64,000 bases of DNA from positions 248,001 to 312,000 of the forward strand of contig NZ_JQLI01000004.1 of NCBI RefSeq assembly GCF_000744095.1. Direction: 5' to 3'. The position numbers and the translations under genes were made by a program. The notes beneath the pieces are model-generated. The model saw nothing but the letters and a program-made list of their open reading frames with translations, ran no database searches and had not been told where the DNA came from. Position 1 is the first letter of the stretch, and each line of letters begins with the position of its first letter. Below are positions 42,818 to 51,770 of this stretch, piece after piece. The stretch comes from Cupriavidus necator A5-1. Its GTDB lineage: Bacteria; Pseudomonadota; Gammaproteobacteria; Burkholderiales; Burkholderiaceae.

Positions 42818-43720
42818 CTAGCAGCTGTACTGCGTGACGATCTCGCTGACCGTGCGCAGGATGTCATTGCGGCGATAGCCGAGCAGGGCGCTCTCGGCCG
42901 CATCCGGCTCATAGTAGAGCGTGTTGCCGCGGCCAAAGCAGATCGCCGAGTCTGGCAGCAGCGGGTGCTCCTGGTCGACGACAGGCGGCACCGGCCGGCC
43001 CGCATCGCGGAAGAACGCGCCGAAGTAATCCTGGAAGGACAGGTTCTCGTCGCCCACCAGGTAGGCCTTGCCATTCTCGCCGCGCAACAGCGCGCCATCG
43101 ATCGCTTCCGACAGCGAAGTGGTCGAGATGAAATTGACGCCGCCGGGCGGCGCGAAATCCGGCATCGGCGCGAAGCCGCCTCTGGCGTAATCGGTATAGG
43201 CCTTGAACATCGGCACCGTCAGGCCCGGCACCGTTCCCACGACAAAGGGCGCATTCACGCCGCACACGCGGAAGGTGTCCGTGGCCAGCGCACGCACGCC
43301 TTCGTCGGCCAGCTTGCGCGAGCGGATGTACGCGTTCTCGTCGGCGAGCCGCGGCATCGCCTGCGGGTAGAAGCTGCCAACGTGGACGGCGAGCCGGATG
43401 CCGGCATCGCGCGCGGCGCGGAAAAAGCGCGGCACGCCTTCGATATTGGCGCGTTCCCAGTGCGCCGCTTCGTCGCCGCCCGGCGGCAGGTGGCGCACAT
43501 CGTTGCCGGCGGCGAATACCAGCGCGTCGAATGCACCGAGCTGCGCGGCCGGCATATCGTTGGCGATGTAGTCGCAGCGCAGGAATTCCAGCTCGCCCAG
43601 CGGGGTGCCGGGCGCGGGGCGGTTGCGGCCCGCGATGATGACGTCTTGGCCGCGGCTGCGCAGGTGCAAGGCCGCGTGGCCCCCGATCGTGCCGGTGCCG
43701 CCGACGATCAGTATCTTCAT
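42818..43720 (-). CDS. extended SDR / NAD-dependent epimerase-like protein
   Basis: A 300-residue atypical or extended SDR: N-terminal GGTGTIGGHAA, then CDYIANDM, HVGSFYPQ, and TVPGLTVPMF. The usual YxxxK is not obvious in this part (YIRSRKLADE supplies Tyr and Lys). The group includes 3beta-HSD/isomerase-like reductases. It follows another SDR by 43 bp in the same reverse operon. No specific substrate is proposed. Confidence 0.78.
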   Translation of the reverse strand: MKILIVGGTGTIGGHAALHLRSRGQDVIIAGRNRPAPGTPLGELEFLRCDYIANDMPAAQLGAFDALVFAAGNDVRHLPPGGDEAAHWERANIEGVPRFFRAARDAGIRLAVHVGSFYPQAMPRLADENAYIRSRKLADEGVRALATDTFRVCGVNAPFVVGTVPGLTVPMFKAYTDYARGGFAPMPDFAPPGGVNFISTTSLSEAIDGALLRGENGKAYLVGDENLSFQDYFGAFFRDAGRPVPPVVDQEHPLLPDSAICFGRGNTLYYEPDAAESALLGYRRNDILRTVSEIVTQYSC

Positions 43721-43763
43721 GCTTGTCTCCTTGGTGTGGTGGTGTGGCTGCAGTGCGCGGCCA

Positions 43764-44594
43764 TCAGAGGTTCATGCCGTTGCCGCCGATGACCGGCATG
43801 TTGGTCCAGGCGCCCTTCGGGTCGCGATACCAGCCGGCGGCGGCAAGTGCGCCGCCATTGACGTGCAGTGCCGTGCCGGTGATCCAGGCAGCGCGCGGGC
43901 TGGCAAGGAACAGGATGCCCTCGGCAATGTCCAGTGGCGTGCCGAAGCGTCCCAGCGGAATCCAGTGCGGGATATGGTGCTGGTGTTCCGCGGCGACCAT
44001 CTGCGACACCGGCACTTGCGGCGTTTCGGTGGTTTCGGGTGCGATCAGGTTGACGCGGATGCCTTCCGGTGCCAGCTCCAGCGCCAGGCTCTGCGTGAAG
44101 CCGGTGATGGCAGCCTTGAAGGCGCTGTAGACGCTGCAGTACGGAATGCCGCGGAAGCCCTCGATCGACGACACGCTGATGATGCTGCCGCCCGCGCTGC
44201 GCCGGAGCAGCGGCAGCATGGCGCGGGTGACCGTGAATACGTGGCCGAGGTTGGCGGTGTAGAGGCTGGCGATCTCGTTGTCGCCGTAGTGCTCGAACGG
44301 CTTGGCAATACGCAGGAAATCCCCCACGTTGTTGACCAGTACGTCGAGCGCGCCGAAACGCCGTTCGATCTCCGCGGCCGTTTCGCGCACGGTGCCGGCG
44401 TCGGCCGCGTCGCCCTGCATGACCAGCACCTCGGCGCCGGGCTTGTCCAGCAGCGCCCGCGCGTTGTCGGCACGCTGCGCGTCGATCTCGATGATCGCCA
44501 CGCGCGCGCCCTGTTCCAGGAAGGCTTGCGCGGTGGCGAGCCCGATGCCGGCGCCGCCGCCGGTGACCAGCACGGTCTTGTCGCTAAAGTCCAT
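43764..44594 (-). CDS. SDR-family oxidoreductase
   Basis: A 276-residue classical SDR: TGGGAGIG, NNVG, Ser142/143, Tyr156 and Lys160 (YSAFK), then HVNGG and a 24-residue tail. The start 44594 follows GAAGGAGAGCAACTCTG. First of a two-gene operon with its own operator at 44663. Likely another hydroxysteroid dehydrogenase. Confidence 0.84.
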   Translation of the reverse strand: MDFSDKTVLVTGGGAGIGLATAQAFLEQGARVAIIEIDAQRADNARALLDKPGAEVLVMQGDAADAGTVRETAAEIERRFGALDVLVNNVGDFLRIAKPFEHYGDNEIASLYTANLGHVFTVTRAMLPLLRRSAGGSIISVSSIEGFRGIPYCSVYSAFKAAITGFTQSLALELAPEGIRVNLIAPETTETPQVPVSQMVAAEHQHHIPHWIPLGRFGTPLDIAEGILFLASPRAAWITGTALHVNGGALAAAGWYRDPKGAWTNMPVIGGNGMNL

Positions 44595-44635
44595 CAGAGT
44601 TGCTCTCCTTCGGTTGCACTGCGGGAATGCGAGCA

Positions 44636-44679
44636 TTTGTATCGGCGGCAGGCATGCCGGGCATCGTCCGATTGCAGGT
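44636..44679 (-). promoter_or_regulatory. regulon operator and -10 for SDR pair
   Basis: Reverse-strand ACCTGCAATCGGACGAT (44663-44679) has a good GGACGAT half and a poor first half. TACAAA at 44636-44641 starts 30.5 bp from the expected dyad centre. Confidence 0.52.
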
Positions 44680-44748
44680 CAGGGAAAACACCAAGGACGG
44701 CGTCTGCGAGTAGTGGCGAGTAGGCCGCGGGGCCCTAAGCGGCGCAAA

Positions 44749-44804
44749 CTAGGGCAAACCACGAACGCAACGCGCCGGACATCGGCGGGCAGCGTCCCTA
44801 TAAT
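44749..44804 (+). promoter_or_regulatory. promoter of LuxR copy 3, shared with copy 2
   Basis: CTAGGGCAAACCACGAA (44749-44765) matches 26927-26943 at 16 of 17 bases. GTCCCTATAATC contains a consensus -10, TATAAT (44799-44804). No good -35 is seen, so an activator is likely needed. Confidence 0.65.
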
Positions 44805-44871
44805 CTGCGCTGCCCCAGGTGCCGCAGAGCGCCGGGAAGCACACGCATGGTGTGGAATCAGGAGACAGAGA

Positions 44872-46059
44872 ATGTTGATGGCGACCGTTGAGGCGCAGGA
44901 AATGGCGTCGCCGTTATTGGCGCAGTCCGGGCTGAGCGTCGCGCAGTTCAGCGCCTTGCTGAGCGCGATCTACGAAGGGCCGATGGAAGCGGTGCCCTGG
45001 GGCCGCGCGCTCGAAATGCTGCGCAAGCAACTGGGCGCCGGCTACGTGAGCTTCATCCTGCGCTCGCCCGCGAGCGACCGCAGCGGCCTGGCGGTGCACG
45101 CCTCCGAGCACGGCACGTCGCTGGAAGCGGAGGCGTCGTACAACAGCTACTACTACGCGATCGATCCCTTTATCAACCTGCCCACCGACCGGGCGGTCAC
45201 GGTCGACGAAGCACTGGGTGCCGGCAACTGGTGCCGCAGCGAGATCTACCGGCAGTTTCTGCAGCCGCTGGGCATCCGCTACCTGCTGGGCGCGGACATC
45301 CGCACCGAGGACGGTGTCGAGTGCCGGCTGCGCATCTGCCGCCAGGACGATGCGCGGGATTTCTCCGAGGTGGACAAGGCCACCTGCGGCACCATCCTGC
45401 CGCACCTGAAGCGCGCGGTCCGGCTGCATTCCAGGCTGGATGTGGTCGAATCGGAGCGCAGCCTCTATGCGGGCGCGATCGACCGCATGCTGGTGGGCAT
45501 GGTGATCCTCGACGCCGCCGGTACGATCCTCAAGAAGAATGCTGAAGCCGACGAGATCCTGGCGGAGAACGACGGCATCCGCCTCAATGGCGGCACCTTC
45601 GAGATTGCCTACGCCCAGGAAAGCCGCAAGTTCCAGTACCTGCTGCGCCGCGCGCAGCTGGGCCACCATGGCAGCGCGCCGGCGGTGGCCGAAGCCATGT
45701 CGATCACCCGCCCGTCGGGGCGCGGCAAGCTCGGCGTGCTGATCCGCACCATTCCGCTCAGCGAATGGTCGGAAGACCACCGGCATCGCCCGGCCTGCGC
45801 GGTCTTCATCCGCGATCCCGAGCGCAAGTCGCGCGCCTCGCACGAGGTGGTGCGCAAGCTGTTCGATCTCACGCCCTCCGAAACCGCGCTGGCGCTGGTG
45901 CTTGCCGACGGCATGACGCTCGACGAAGCGGCCGAGCACCTGGGCATCAGCAAGAACACGGCACGGGCGCACCTGCGCTCGATCTTCTCCAAGACCGGTG
46001 TCACGCGCCAGGCCACGCTGGTGCGCATGCTGCTGAGCAGCGTAGTGACGCTCGGATGA
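44872..46059 (+). CDS. LuxR-family regulator (TeiR-like), copy 3
   Basis: A 395-residue paralogue of the regulator at 27074, with the same order: FSALLSAIYEGPMEAVPWG, SYNSYYYAIDPFI, RTEDGVECRLRICR, PAS-like DRMLVGMVILDAAG, and C-terminal HTH (LTPSETALALVLADG ... LGISKNTARAHLR). The start follows GGAGACAGAGA as in copy 2. Differences cluster in the mid PAS-like part, so the two may sense different steroids while reading the same operator (inference). Confidence 0.88.
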   Translation: MLMATVEAQEMASPLLAQSGLSVAQFSALLSAIYEGPMEAVPWGRALEMLRKQLGAGYVSFILRSPASDRSGLAVHASEHGTSLEAEASYNSYYYAIDPFINLPTDRAVTVDEALGAGNWCRSEIYRQFLQPLGIRYLLGADIRTEDGVECRLRICRQDDARDFSEVDKATCGTILPHLKRAVRLHSRLDVVESERSLYAGAIDRMLVGMVILDAAGTILKKNAEADEILAENDGIRLNGGTFEIAYAQESRKFQYLLRRAQLGHHGSAPAVAEAMSITRPSGRGKLGVLIRTIPLSEWSEDHRHRPACAVFIRDPERKSRASHEVVRKLFDLTPSETALALVLADGMTLDEAAEHLGISKNTARAHLRSIFSKTGVTRQATLVRMLLSSVVTLG

Positions 46060-46133
46060 GCTGCATGGTGTCATCCACCCCACGCGTGCTTCACCCCGCG
46101 CGTGCTCCCTTGCGACCCGCTGACCCATTCCCC

Positions 46134-46177
46134 TAGTCCGATTGGAGGATGAGCCCCGCCATCCGCGCCCTTAGCAT
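46134..46177 (+). promoter_or_regulatory. regulon operator and -10 for EthD gene
   Basis: TAGTCCGATTGGAGGAT (46134-46150), then TAGCAT (46172-46177), 30.5 bp from the dyad centre. The start codon is 139 bp further, a long leader. Confidence 0.65.
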
Positions 46178-46315
46178 GCCCCCGACAAGCGGACGCGGCA
46201 TACGGACGGCAGGGCAGGCGGGCGCAGCGATGCTCGCTCTCCACGCCCGGCCCGGTTCCGTGCCCGCACCAACCTGTCCGGCCCCGGCCGGCACCTGTAC
46301 CAGGGAGCGTGGAGC

Positions 46316-47032
46316 ATGGAGAAAGTCATCTATATCGTCTGGCGCGATGCGCGGACCGAGCCGCAGGAATTCGCGCGCCGGCTGCGCACGACGCTTGCGG
46401 ACAAGCTGTTGGCGCTGGGCGCGCGCGGCCTGCAGGTTAACGTGGCGGACGACGCGGTGCTGCCTGCCGCGGGGCTGCGCCAGGTCAACACCCGGCCGCA
46501 AATGGAGGCAGTGGTCTCGGTCTGGATGGACAGCGCCGTCGACCGCCTGCGCCAGCCGTTCGACCAGGCAGTCGAGGTAGTTGCCGGCCGCATGGCGGGA
46601 TACCTCGTCACGGAGTCCCAGCCGATCCGCAATACGCGTTTCCCGGCCGCGCCGGGCCAACGGACACCCGGCTTCGCGCAGCTGGCCTTCCTGACGCGGC
46701 CGCCCCGGCTCACGCCGCAGGCATGGCTGGACACCTGGCACAACCACCACACGCTGGTGGCAATCGACACCCAGGACAACTTCCTCTACGTGCAGAACGT
46801 GGTGGTGCGTCCGCTCACCTACGCCGCGCCGCCCTGCGACGCCATCGTCGAAGAGTGCTTCCCCGATGCGGCGATGACCGACCCGCAGGCGTTCTTCGAC
46901 GCCGTCGGCGACGAGGACAAGTTCCGCCGCAACCTGCAGGCCATGATGGAAAGCTGCCAGCGCTTTATCGACTTCGACAAGATCGACGTGGTGCCCACCA
47001 GCCAGTACATCGTTCGCGCCGCAACGGCCTGA
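46316..47032 (+). CDS. EthD-domain (dimeric alpha+beta barrel) protein
   Basis: A 238-residue protein with two ferredoxin-like halves. The second carries the EthD-type LTPQAWLDTWHNHHTLVAIDTQ and ends with the FIDFDKIDVVPTSQYIV strand. Members occur in diverse degradation clusters with unknown or lyase-like roles. It lies between LuxR copy 3 and tesB, with its own operator. Preceded by CAGGGAGCGTGGAGC. Confidence 0.75.
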   Translation: MEKVIYIVWRDARTEPQEFARRLRTTLADKLLALGARGLQVNVADDAVLPAAGLRQVNTRPQMEAVVSVWMDSAVDRLRQPFDQAVEVVAGRMAGYLVTESQPIRNTRFPAAPGQRTPGFAQLAFLTRPPRLTPQAWLDTWHNHHTLVAIDTQDNFLYVQNVVVRPLTYAAPPCDAIVEECFPDAAMTDPQAFFDAVGDEDKFRRNLQAMMESCQRFIDFDKIDVVPTSQYIVRAATA

Positions 47033-47044
47033 AGCAGGATCGGC

Positions 47045-47088
47045 TAGTCCCACTGGACGATGTGCCGGGGTGCAGCGCACGGAAGAAT
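47045..47088 (+). promoter_or_regulatory. regulon operator and -10 for tesB-ipd operon
   Basis: TAGTCCCACTGGACGAT (47045-47061), one of the best matches. AAGAAT (47083-47088) starts 30.5 bp from the dyad centre. The operon reaches at least to 60047. Confidence 0.75.
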
Positions 47089-47130
47089 AGGTCCCATCAG
47101 CCAGCAGTGGCAACGAAAGAGGAGACCGGC

Positions 47131-48027
47131 ATGTTGGATATCCGTGCGCTTGGCTACATCGTGGTCGAAGCGACCGATCCCGGGCAGTGGCGTCATTACG
47201 CGGAACAGGTGCTGGGCATGGCCTGTTCCGGCGCGCCCGGCGGTGCGCTGTACGTGAAGATGGATGAGCGCGACTACCGCTACCTGGTCGTGCCGGGCGC
47301 ACGCGACCGCTATCTCGCATCCGGCTGGGAGCTGGCCGACGAGCCGGCTTACCGCCATGCGCTGGCTACGCTGCGCCAGGCCAGCGTGGAGGTCGTGCAT
47401 GCCAGCCTCGCCGAACTGGTGCAGCGCCGCGTGCAGGCCATGGCCTGGTTTGCCGATCCGTCGGGCAACGGCCATGAGATCTGCTGGGGCATGCGTTCGG
47501 ATTTCCTGCGCTTTGTCTCGCCGGTGGGCGTGCCGCGCTTTGTCACGGACCCGATGGGGGCGGGCCATGCCGTGCTGCCCGCTCCCGCTTTTGACGAGAC
47601 CTATGCCTTCCTTTGCGAGGTGATGGGTTTCGGCCTGTCCGACATCTTCCGCGTGCGCTTCACCAGCGATCCCGCCGAGCCGGAAAAGCGCATCCACTTC
47701 CTGCATTGCGGCAACGGCCGTCACCACAGCCTGGCGATCTTCGAGATGCCGTCCGAAGCCGGCTGCATTCACGTGATGGCCGAGGTGCCGGACATGGCCG
47801 AGGTGGGCCGCGCGCTCGACCGCGTGCAGCAGCACGGCGTGAAGCTCTCGGCCACGCTGGGCCAGCACTGCAATGACCGCATGACTTCCTTCTACATGAA
47901 GACCCCCGGCGGCTTCGACCTCGAGTACGGCCACGGCGGCCTGGTGGTGGACTGGAGCCACCACGCTGCCTACGAAGCCACGCGCGTCAGCCTGTGGGGA
48001 CACGACTTCAGCATCGGACACCGCTAA
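47131..48027 (+). CDS. tesB: 3,4-DHSA extradiol dioxygenase
   Basis: A 298-residue type I extradiol dioxygenase of the BphC/HsaC/TesB group with two VOC-type halves. The Fe(II) ligands are His146 (GAGHAV), His214 (CIHVMAEV) and Glu265 (FDLEYG). His199, His246 and Tyr255 fit the second-shell residues of BphC. It opens the catecholic A ring of 3,4-DHSA to 4,9-DSHA, the TesD substrate. The start follows AAGAGGAGACCGGC. First gene of the long C/D-ring operon. Confidence 0.94.
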   Translation: MLDIRALGYIVVEATDPGQWRHYAEQVLGMACSGAPGGALYVKMDERDYRYLVVPGARDRYLASGWELADEPAYRHALATLRQASVEVVHASLAELVQRRVQAMAWFADPSGNGHEICWGMRSDFLRFVSPVGVPRFVTDPMGAGHAVLPAPAFDETYAFLCEVMGFGLSDIFRVRFTSDPAEPEKRIHFLHCGNGRHHSLAIFEMPSEAGCIHVMAEVPDMAEVGRALDRVQQHGVKLSATLGQHCNDRMTSFYMKTPGGFDLEYGHGGLVVDWSHHAAYEATRVSLWGHDFSIGHR

Positions 48028-48035
48028 ACACCGCT

Positions 48036-48926
48036 ATGACCAAGACAATCGACAAGACCATGCGCGCGGCCGACGTGGTCGGCCAGCTCGCAGATGGCAT
48101 GACCATCGGCATCGGCGGCTGGGGCCCGCGCCGCAAGCCGATGGCGCTGGTGCGCGAGGTCCTGCGCTCGCCGCTGAAAGACCTGACCGTGGTCGCCTAC
48201 GGCGGCCCCGAGGTGGGCATGCTGTGCGCGGCCGGCAAGGTGCGCCGGCTGGTGTTCGGCTTCGTTTCGCTCGACGTGATCCCGCTCGAGCCCTATTTTC
48301 GCCAGGCGCGCGAGCGTGGCCTGCTGGAGGTGACGGAACTGGACGAAGGCATGCTGCAGCTTGGCCTGCGTGCTGCAGCGGCGCGGCTGCCGTTCCTGCC
48401 GACGCGCGCCGCGCTGGGCACCGACGTGCTGGACAAGAACCCGCAACTGAAGACGGTGCGCTCGCCCTATGCCGACGCCGAAGTGCTGGTGGCGATGCCG
48501 GCCATCGAGCTCGACGCCGCGCTGCTGCACGTGAACGAGAGCGATGTGCTGGGCAACACCCGCATCGACGGTCCCGATCCGTTCTTCGATGAATGGTTCG
48601 CACGCGCCGCGCGCCGCTGCTACGTGAGCTGCGAAACGCTGCACCCTCGCCTCGATGAAGAAGACCTGGCGCGCGCGCGCAACAACGCCTTCGAGCGCTC
48701 GCTGGTGACGGGCGTGGTGCACGCGCCCGGCGGGGCCCATCCCACTTCCTGCGCACCGGCCTATGGCTGGGACTTGCCCGCGCTGAAGGCGTACTGCGCC
48801 AGCGCCGAGGCCGACGACGGCTTCCGCGCCTGGCGCGAAGAAGTGATGGCTGCGACCGAGGCGGCGTACCTGGAGCGCACCGGCGGCCTCGGCCACGTGC
48901 AAGACCTGCCGCTGCCGGTACTTTGA
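48036..48926 (+). CDS. ipdA: CoA-transferase-like ring C hydrolase, alpha subunit
   Basis: A 296-residue class I CoA-transferase-fold subunit: DGMTIGIGGWGPRRKPMALVREVL at the start, AYGGPEVGMLCAAGKV, and ALLHVNESDVLGNTRIDGPD later, followed by an IpdA-type C-terminus. With IpdB it hydrolyses the last steroid ring (ring C of COCHEA-CoA) rather than transferring CoA. It follows tesB by 8 bp. Pairing with ipdB, ipdC and echA20 is diagnostic. Confidence 0.9.
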   Translation: MTKTIDKTMRAADVVGQLADGMTIGIGGWGPRRKPMALVREVLRSPLKDLTVVAYGGPEVGMLCAAGKVRRLVFGFVSLDVIPLEPYFRQARERGLLEVTELDEGMLQLGLRAAAARLPFLPTRAALGTDVLDKNPQLKTVRSPYADAEVLVAMPAIELDAALLHVNESDVLGNTRIDGPDPFFDEWFARAARRCYVSCETLHPRLDEEDLARARNNAFERSLVTGVVHAPGGAHPTSCAPAYGWDLPALKAYCASAEADDGFRAWREEVMAATEAAYLERTGGLGHVQDLPLPVL

Positions 48927-48949
48927 ACCCGCCAACCCAAGGAGCGACC

Positions 48950-49750
48950 GTGAGCGCCACTTATGAATTCACCCGCGCCGAGCTGATGATCGCCGCCGCC
49001 GCCCGCGCCTGGTGCGACGACGGCGAGGTGCTGGCCACCGGCATCGGCACCGGCCCGCGCATCGCCGCTGGCCTGGCGCGGCTTGCACACAACCCCGGCC
49101 TGCTGCTGACCGACGGCGAGGCCTACCTGGTGGAAACGCCGGTGCCGCTGGGCCCGCGCGAGCCTGGTTACAAGGTCCGTGCCAGCGGCTGGATGGGCTA
49201 TTCGCGCGTGTTCGACTGCCTGTGGGGCGGGCGGCGCCACGCGCTGGTGATGCCGACGCAGATCGACCGCTTCGGGCAGGCCAATATCTCCTGCCTGGGC
49301 GGCACGCATGCGCAGCCGAAGACCCAGCTGCTGGGCGCGCGCGGCTTCCCGGGCAACAGCATCCACCACGCCAATTCCTTCTTCGTGCCGGCCCACAGCA
49401 CGCGCGCGTTCGTCGGCGGTGAAGTCGACATGGTCTGCAGCGCCGGCTACAACCCGGCGCGCCGGATCGAAGGCATGCGCAGCTTCGTCGACCTGCGCGT
49501 GATCGTCACTGACCTGTGCGTGATGGATTTCGGCGGGCCTGGCCATGCCATCCGCGTGCGCTCGCTGCACCAGGGCGTGAGCTTCGACCAGGCGCAGGCG
49601 GCCACCGGCTTTGCACTGGCGAACTCCCCCGGCGAAGCCTTGCCGCAGACGGCGCCACCGACGCCGGAAGAACTGCGGCTGATCGCCCAGCTCGATCCGC
49701 ACAACCTGCGCGCCGCGATCGTGCGCGGCAATCCTTCCGGACGCGCGTGA
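48950..49750 (+). CDS. ipdB: CoA-transferase-like ring C hydrolase, beta subunit
   Basis: A 266-residue beta subunit: YEFTRAELMIAAAARAW, GIGTGPRIAAGLARL, TDGEAYLV, then RHALVMPTQIDRFGQANIS. It lacks the ENG catalytic-glutamate motif of normal class I CoA-transferases, as expected for IpdB. The start is GTG 48950, which follows AAGGAGCGACC; a TTG at 48923 has no such site. Forms the heteromer with IpdA. Confidence 0.9.
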   Translation: MSATYEFTRAELMIAAAARAWCDDGEVLATGIGTGPRIAAGLARLAHNPGLLLTDGEAYLVETPVPLGPREPGYKVRASGWMGYSRVFDCLWGGRRHALVMPTQIDRFGQANISCLGGTHAQPKTQLLGARGFPGNSIHHANSFFVPAHSTRAFVGGEVDMVCSAGYNPARRIEGMRSFVDLRVIVTDLCVMDFGGPGHAIRVRSLHQGVSFDQAQAATGFALANSPGEALPQTAPPTPEELRLIAQLDPHNLRAAIVRGNPSGRA

Positions 49751-49757
49751 GACCGAC

Positions 49758-50657
49758 ATGACATCGCCAGCCATCGAAGCTATCCAAGCCGTGGGCCTGG
49801 GCCCCAATGACGAGGTGCTCTACCAGGTCGCGGACGGCATCGCCACCGTGACCATGAACCGGCCGCAGTACCACAATGCGCAGAACTCCAGGATGACGTA
49901 TGCGCTGGACGAGGCCTACCGGCGCGCCGCCGCGGACGATGCGGTCAAGGTGATCGTGCTGCGCGGCGCCGGCAAGCATTTCTCCGCCGGACACGACATC
50001 GGCACGCCGGGACGCGACATCAACGAATCGTTCGAGCGCGCCTCGCTCTGGTATGACCACGTCAACAAGCCCGGCGGCGAGTTCCTCTATGCGCGCGAGC
50101 AGGAGGTCTACCTGGGCATGTGCCGGCGCTGGCGCGAACTGCCCAAGCCCACCATCGCGATGGTGCACGGCGCCTGCATTGCCGGCGGGCTGATGCTGGC
50201 CTGGGTGTGCGACCTGATCGTGGCCTCGGACGATGCCTTCTTTGCCGATCCGGTGGTACGCATGGGCATCCCGGGCGTGGAGTACTTCGCGCATGCCTAT
50301 GAGCTGCACCCGCGCATCGCCAAGGAATTCCTGTTCCTGGGCGAGCGCATGGGCGCGGACCGCGCCGAGCGCATGGGCATGGTCAACCGCGTGGTGGCGC
50401 GCGACGCGCTGGAAGACACCGTCTACGGCATGGCCGCCAAAGTCGCGCAGATGCCGCGGCTGGGCCTGACGCTGACCAAGCAGGCGGTCAACCATGTGGA
50501 AGACCTGCAGGGCAAGCGCACGGCGATGGATGCCGTATTTGCCTGGCACCACTTCGCCCATGCGCACAACGAACTGGTCAGCGGCGACAAGCTCGGCGGC
50601 TACGACGCGCGCGCCATGGCAGCGTCGCAACGCACCGGCAGCGAGGACCAGGCATGA
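49758..50657 (+). CDS. enoyl-CoA hydratase/isomerase-family protein
   Basis: A 299-residue crotonase: TVTMNRPQYHNAQNS, the oxyanion loop GKHFSAGHDIG, and HGACIAGGLMLAWVCDLIVASDDAFF, with a longer C-terminal helical part. It lies between ipdB and ipdC, a fixed neighbour in steroid operons, so it hydrates an unsaturated acyl-CoA from the opened rings (ScdD/EchA19-like role is a guess). The stop overlaps the ipdC start (ATGA). Confidence 0.85.
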   Translation: MTSPAIEAIQAVGLGPNDEVLYQVADGIATVTMNRPQYHNAQNSRMTYALDEAYRRAAADDAVKVIVLRGAGKHFSAGHDIGTPGRDINESFERASLWYDHVNKPGGEFLYAREQEVYLGMCRRWRELPKPTIAMVHGACIAGGLMLAWVCDLIVASDDAFFADPVVRMGIPGVEYFAHAYELHPRIAKEFLFLGERMGADRAERMGMVNRVVARDALEDTVYGMAAKVAQMPRLGLTLTKQAVNHVEDLQGKRTAMDAVFAWHHFAHAHNELVSGDKLGGYDARAMAASQRTGSEDQA

Positions 50658-51736
50658 GCAACGCGAGCCTGCACACCGTGCTGTGCGACCTGCTCGGCTG
50701 CCGCTACCCCATCGTGCAGACGGCGATGGGCTGGGTGGCGGACGCCAGGCTGGTCGCGGCCAGCGGCAACGCCGGGGCGTTCGGCTTCCTGGCCGGCGCA
50801 ACCATTCCGCCCGGCGAGGTCGAGCGCGAGATCCTGCGCGTCAAGTCGCTCAGCGAGCGGCCCTTCGGCATCAACTTCCACATGTTCCAGCCCAACGCGG
50901 ACGAGGTCATCGAGATGGCGATCCGCCACCGGTTGCGCGCGGTCAGCTACGGGCGCGGCCCGGACGCGAAGATGGTCGGCCGGCTCAAGGCGGCGGGCGT
51001 GGTCTGCATGCCGACGGTCGGCGCGGCCAAACATGCGGCCAAGGCCGTGGAACTGGGCGCCGACGTGGTCACTGTACAGGGCGGCGAGGGCGGGGGCCAT
51101 ACCGGCGGCACGCCGACGACGCTGCTGCTGCCGCAGGTGCTGGACAGCGTCAACGTGCCGGTGGTGGCGGCGGGCGGCTTCTTCGACGGCCGCGGACTTG
51201 CCGCGGCACTGGCCTACGGCGCGGCCGGCGTGGCCATGGGCACGCGCTTCCTGATGTCGGCCGAATCGCCCGTGCCGGCGCAGACGCTGGAGCGCTACGT
51301 CAAGGTGCGCGACCCGGCGCATATCCGCGTATCGCTGGCCATCGACGGGCTGCCGCAGCGGATGATCGACAACGCGTTGCTGCTTGATCTGGAGAAAGCC
51401 GGTCCGTGGCGGCGCACCTGGCTGGCGCTGTCGGCCGCCCGCAAATGGCAGGCACGTACCGGCATGCGCAGTGCGCAGATGCTGCCGACCGCCTGGCGCG
51501 CGATGCGCGAGCAGGACTACAGCGCCGCCCAGACCCTGATGGCCGCCAACGCGCCGGTGCTGATCCGGCGCGCGATGGTGGAGGGCTGCCCGGATGAAGG
51601 CGTGCTGCCCAGCGGCCAGGCTGCCGCGGCGATCGACGCCATCGAATCGTGCGAGCAGATCGTGGCCGGCATTGCCGCGCAGGCGCAGGCACGGCTTGCG
51701 GCGCTGGCTGGCACCGGACTGGCTGCAGCGGCTTGA
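50654..51736 (+). CDS. ipdC: IpdC-type flavin-dependent acyl-CoA reductase/dehydrogenase
   Basis: A 360-residue FMN TIM-barrel protein of the nitronate monooxygenase/2-nitropropane dioxygenase superfamily: CRYPIVQTAMGWVADARL, then GINFHMFQ, and the FMN loop VQGGEGGGHTGG with AAGGFFDGRGL and GAAGVAMGTRF. In steroid degraders IpdC acts on a C/D-ring acyl-CoA before IpdAB. Nitroalkane oxidation is the generic annotation but does not fit the neighbours. Confidence 0.88.
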   Translation: MSNASLHTVLCDLLGCRYPIVQTAMGWVADARLVAASGNAGAFGFLAGATIPPGEVEREILRVKSLSERPFGINFHMFQPNADEVIEMAIRHRLRAVSYGRGPDAKMVGRLKAAGVVCMPTVGAAKHAAKAVELGADVVTVQGGEGGGHTGGTPTTLLLPQVLDSVNVPVVAAGGFFDGRGLAAALAYGAAGVAMGTRFLMSAESPVPAQTLERYVKVRDPAHIRVSLAIDGLPQRMIDNALLLDLEKAGPWRRTWLALSAARKWQARTGMRSAQMLPTAWRAMREQDYSAAQTLMAANAPVLIRRAMVEGCPDEGVLPSGQAAAAIDAIESCEQIVAGIAAQAQARLAALAGTGLAAAA

Positions 51737-51770
51737 CCCGCTGCGGCCTGACCCACAGACAGAGGAAACC

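Noticed and set aside
10526..47061. The repeated 17-bp motif as CRISPR repeats or IS ends
   Set aside because: The copies are kilobases apart, always upstream of genes, vary in sequence, and have fixed spacing to a -10 rather than to each other.
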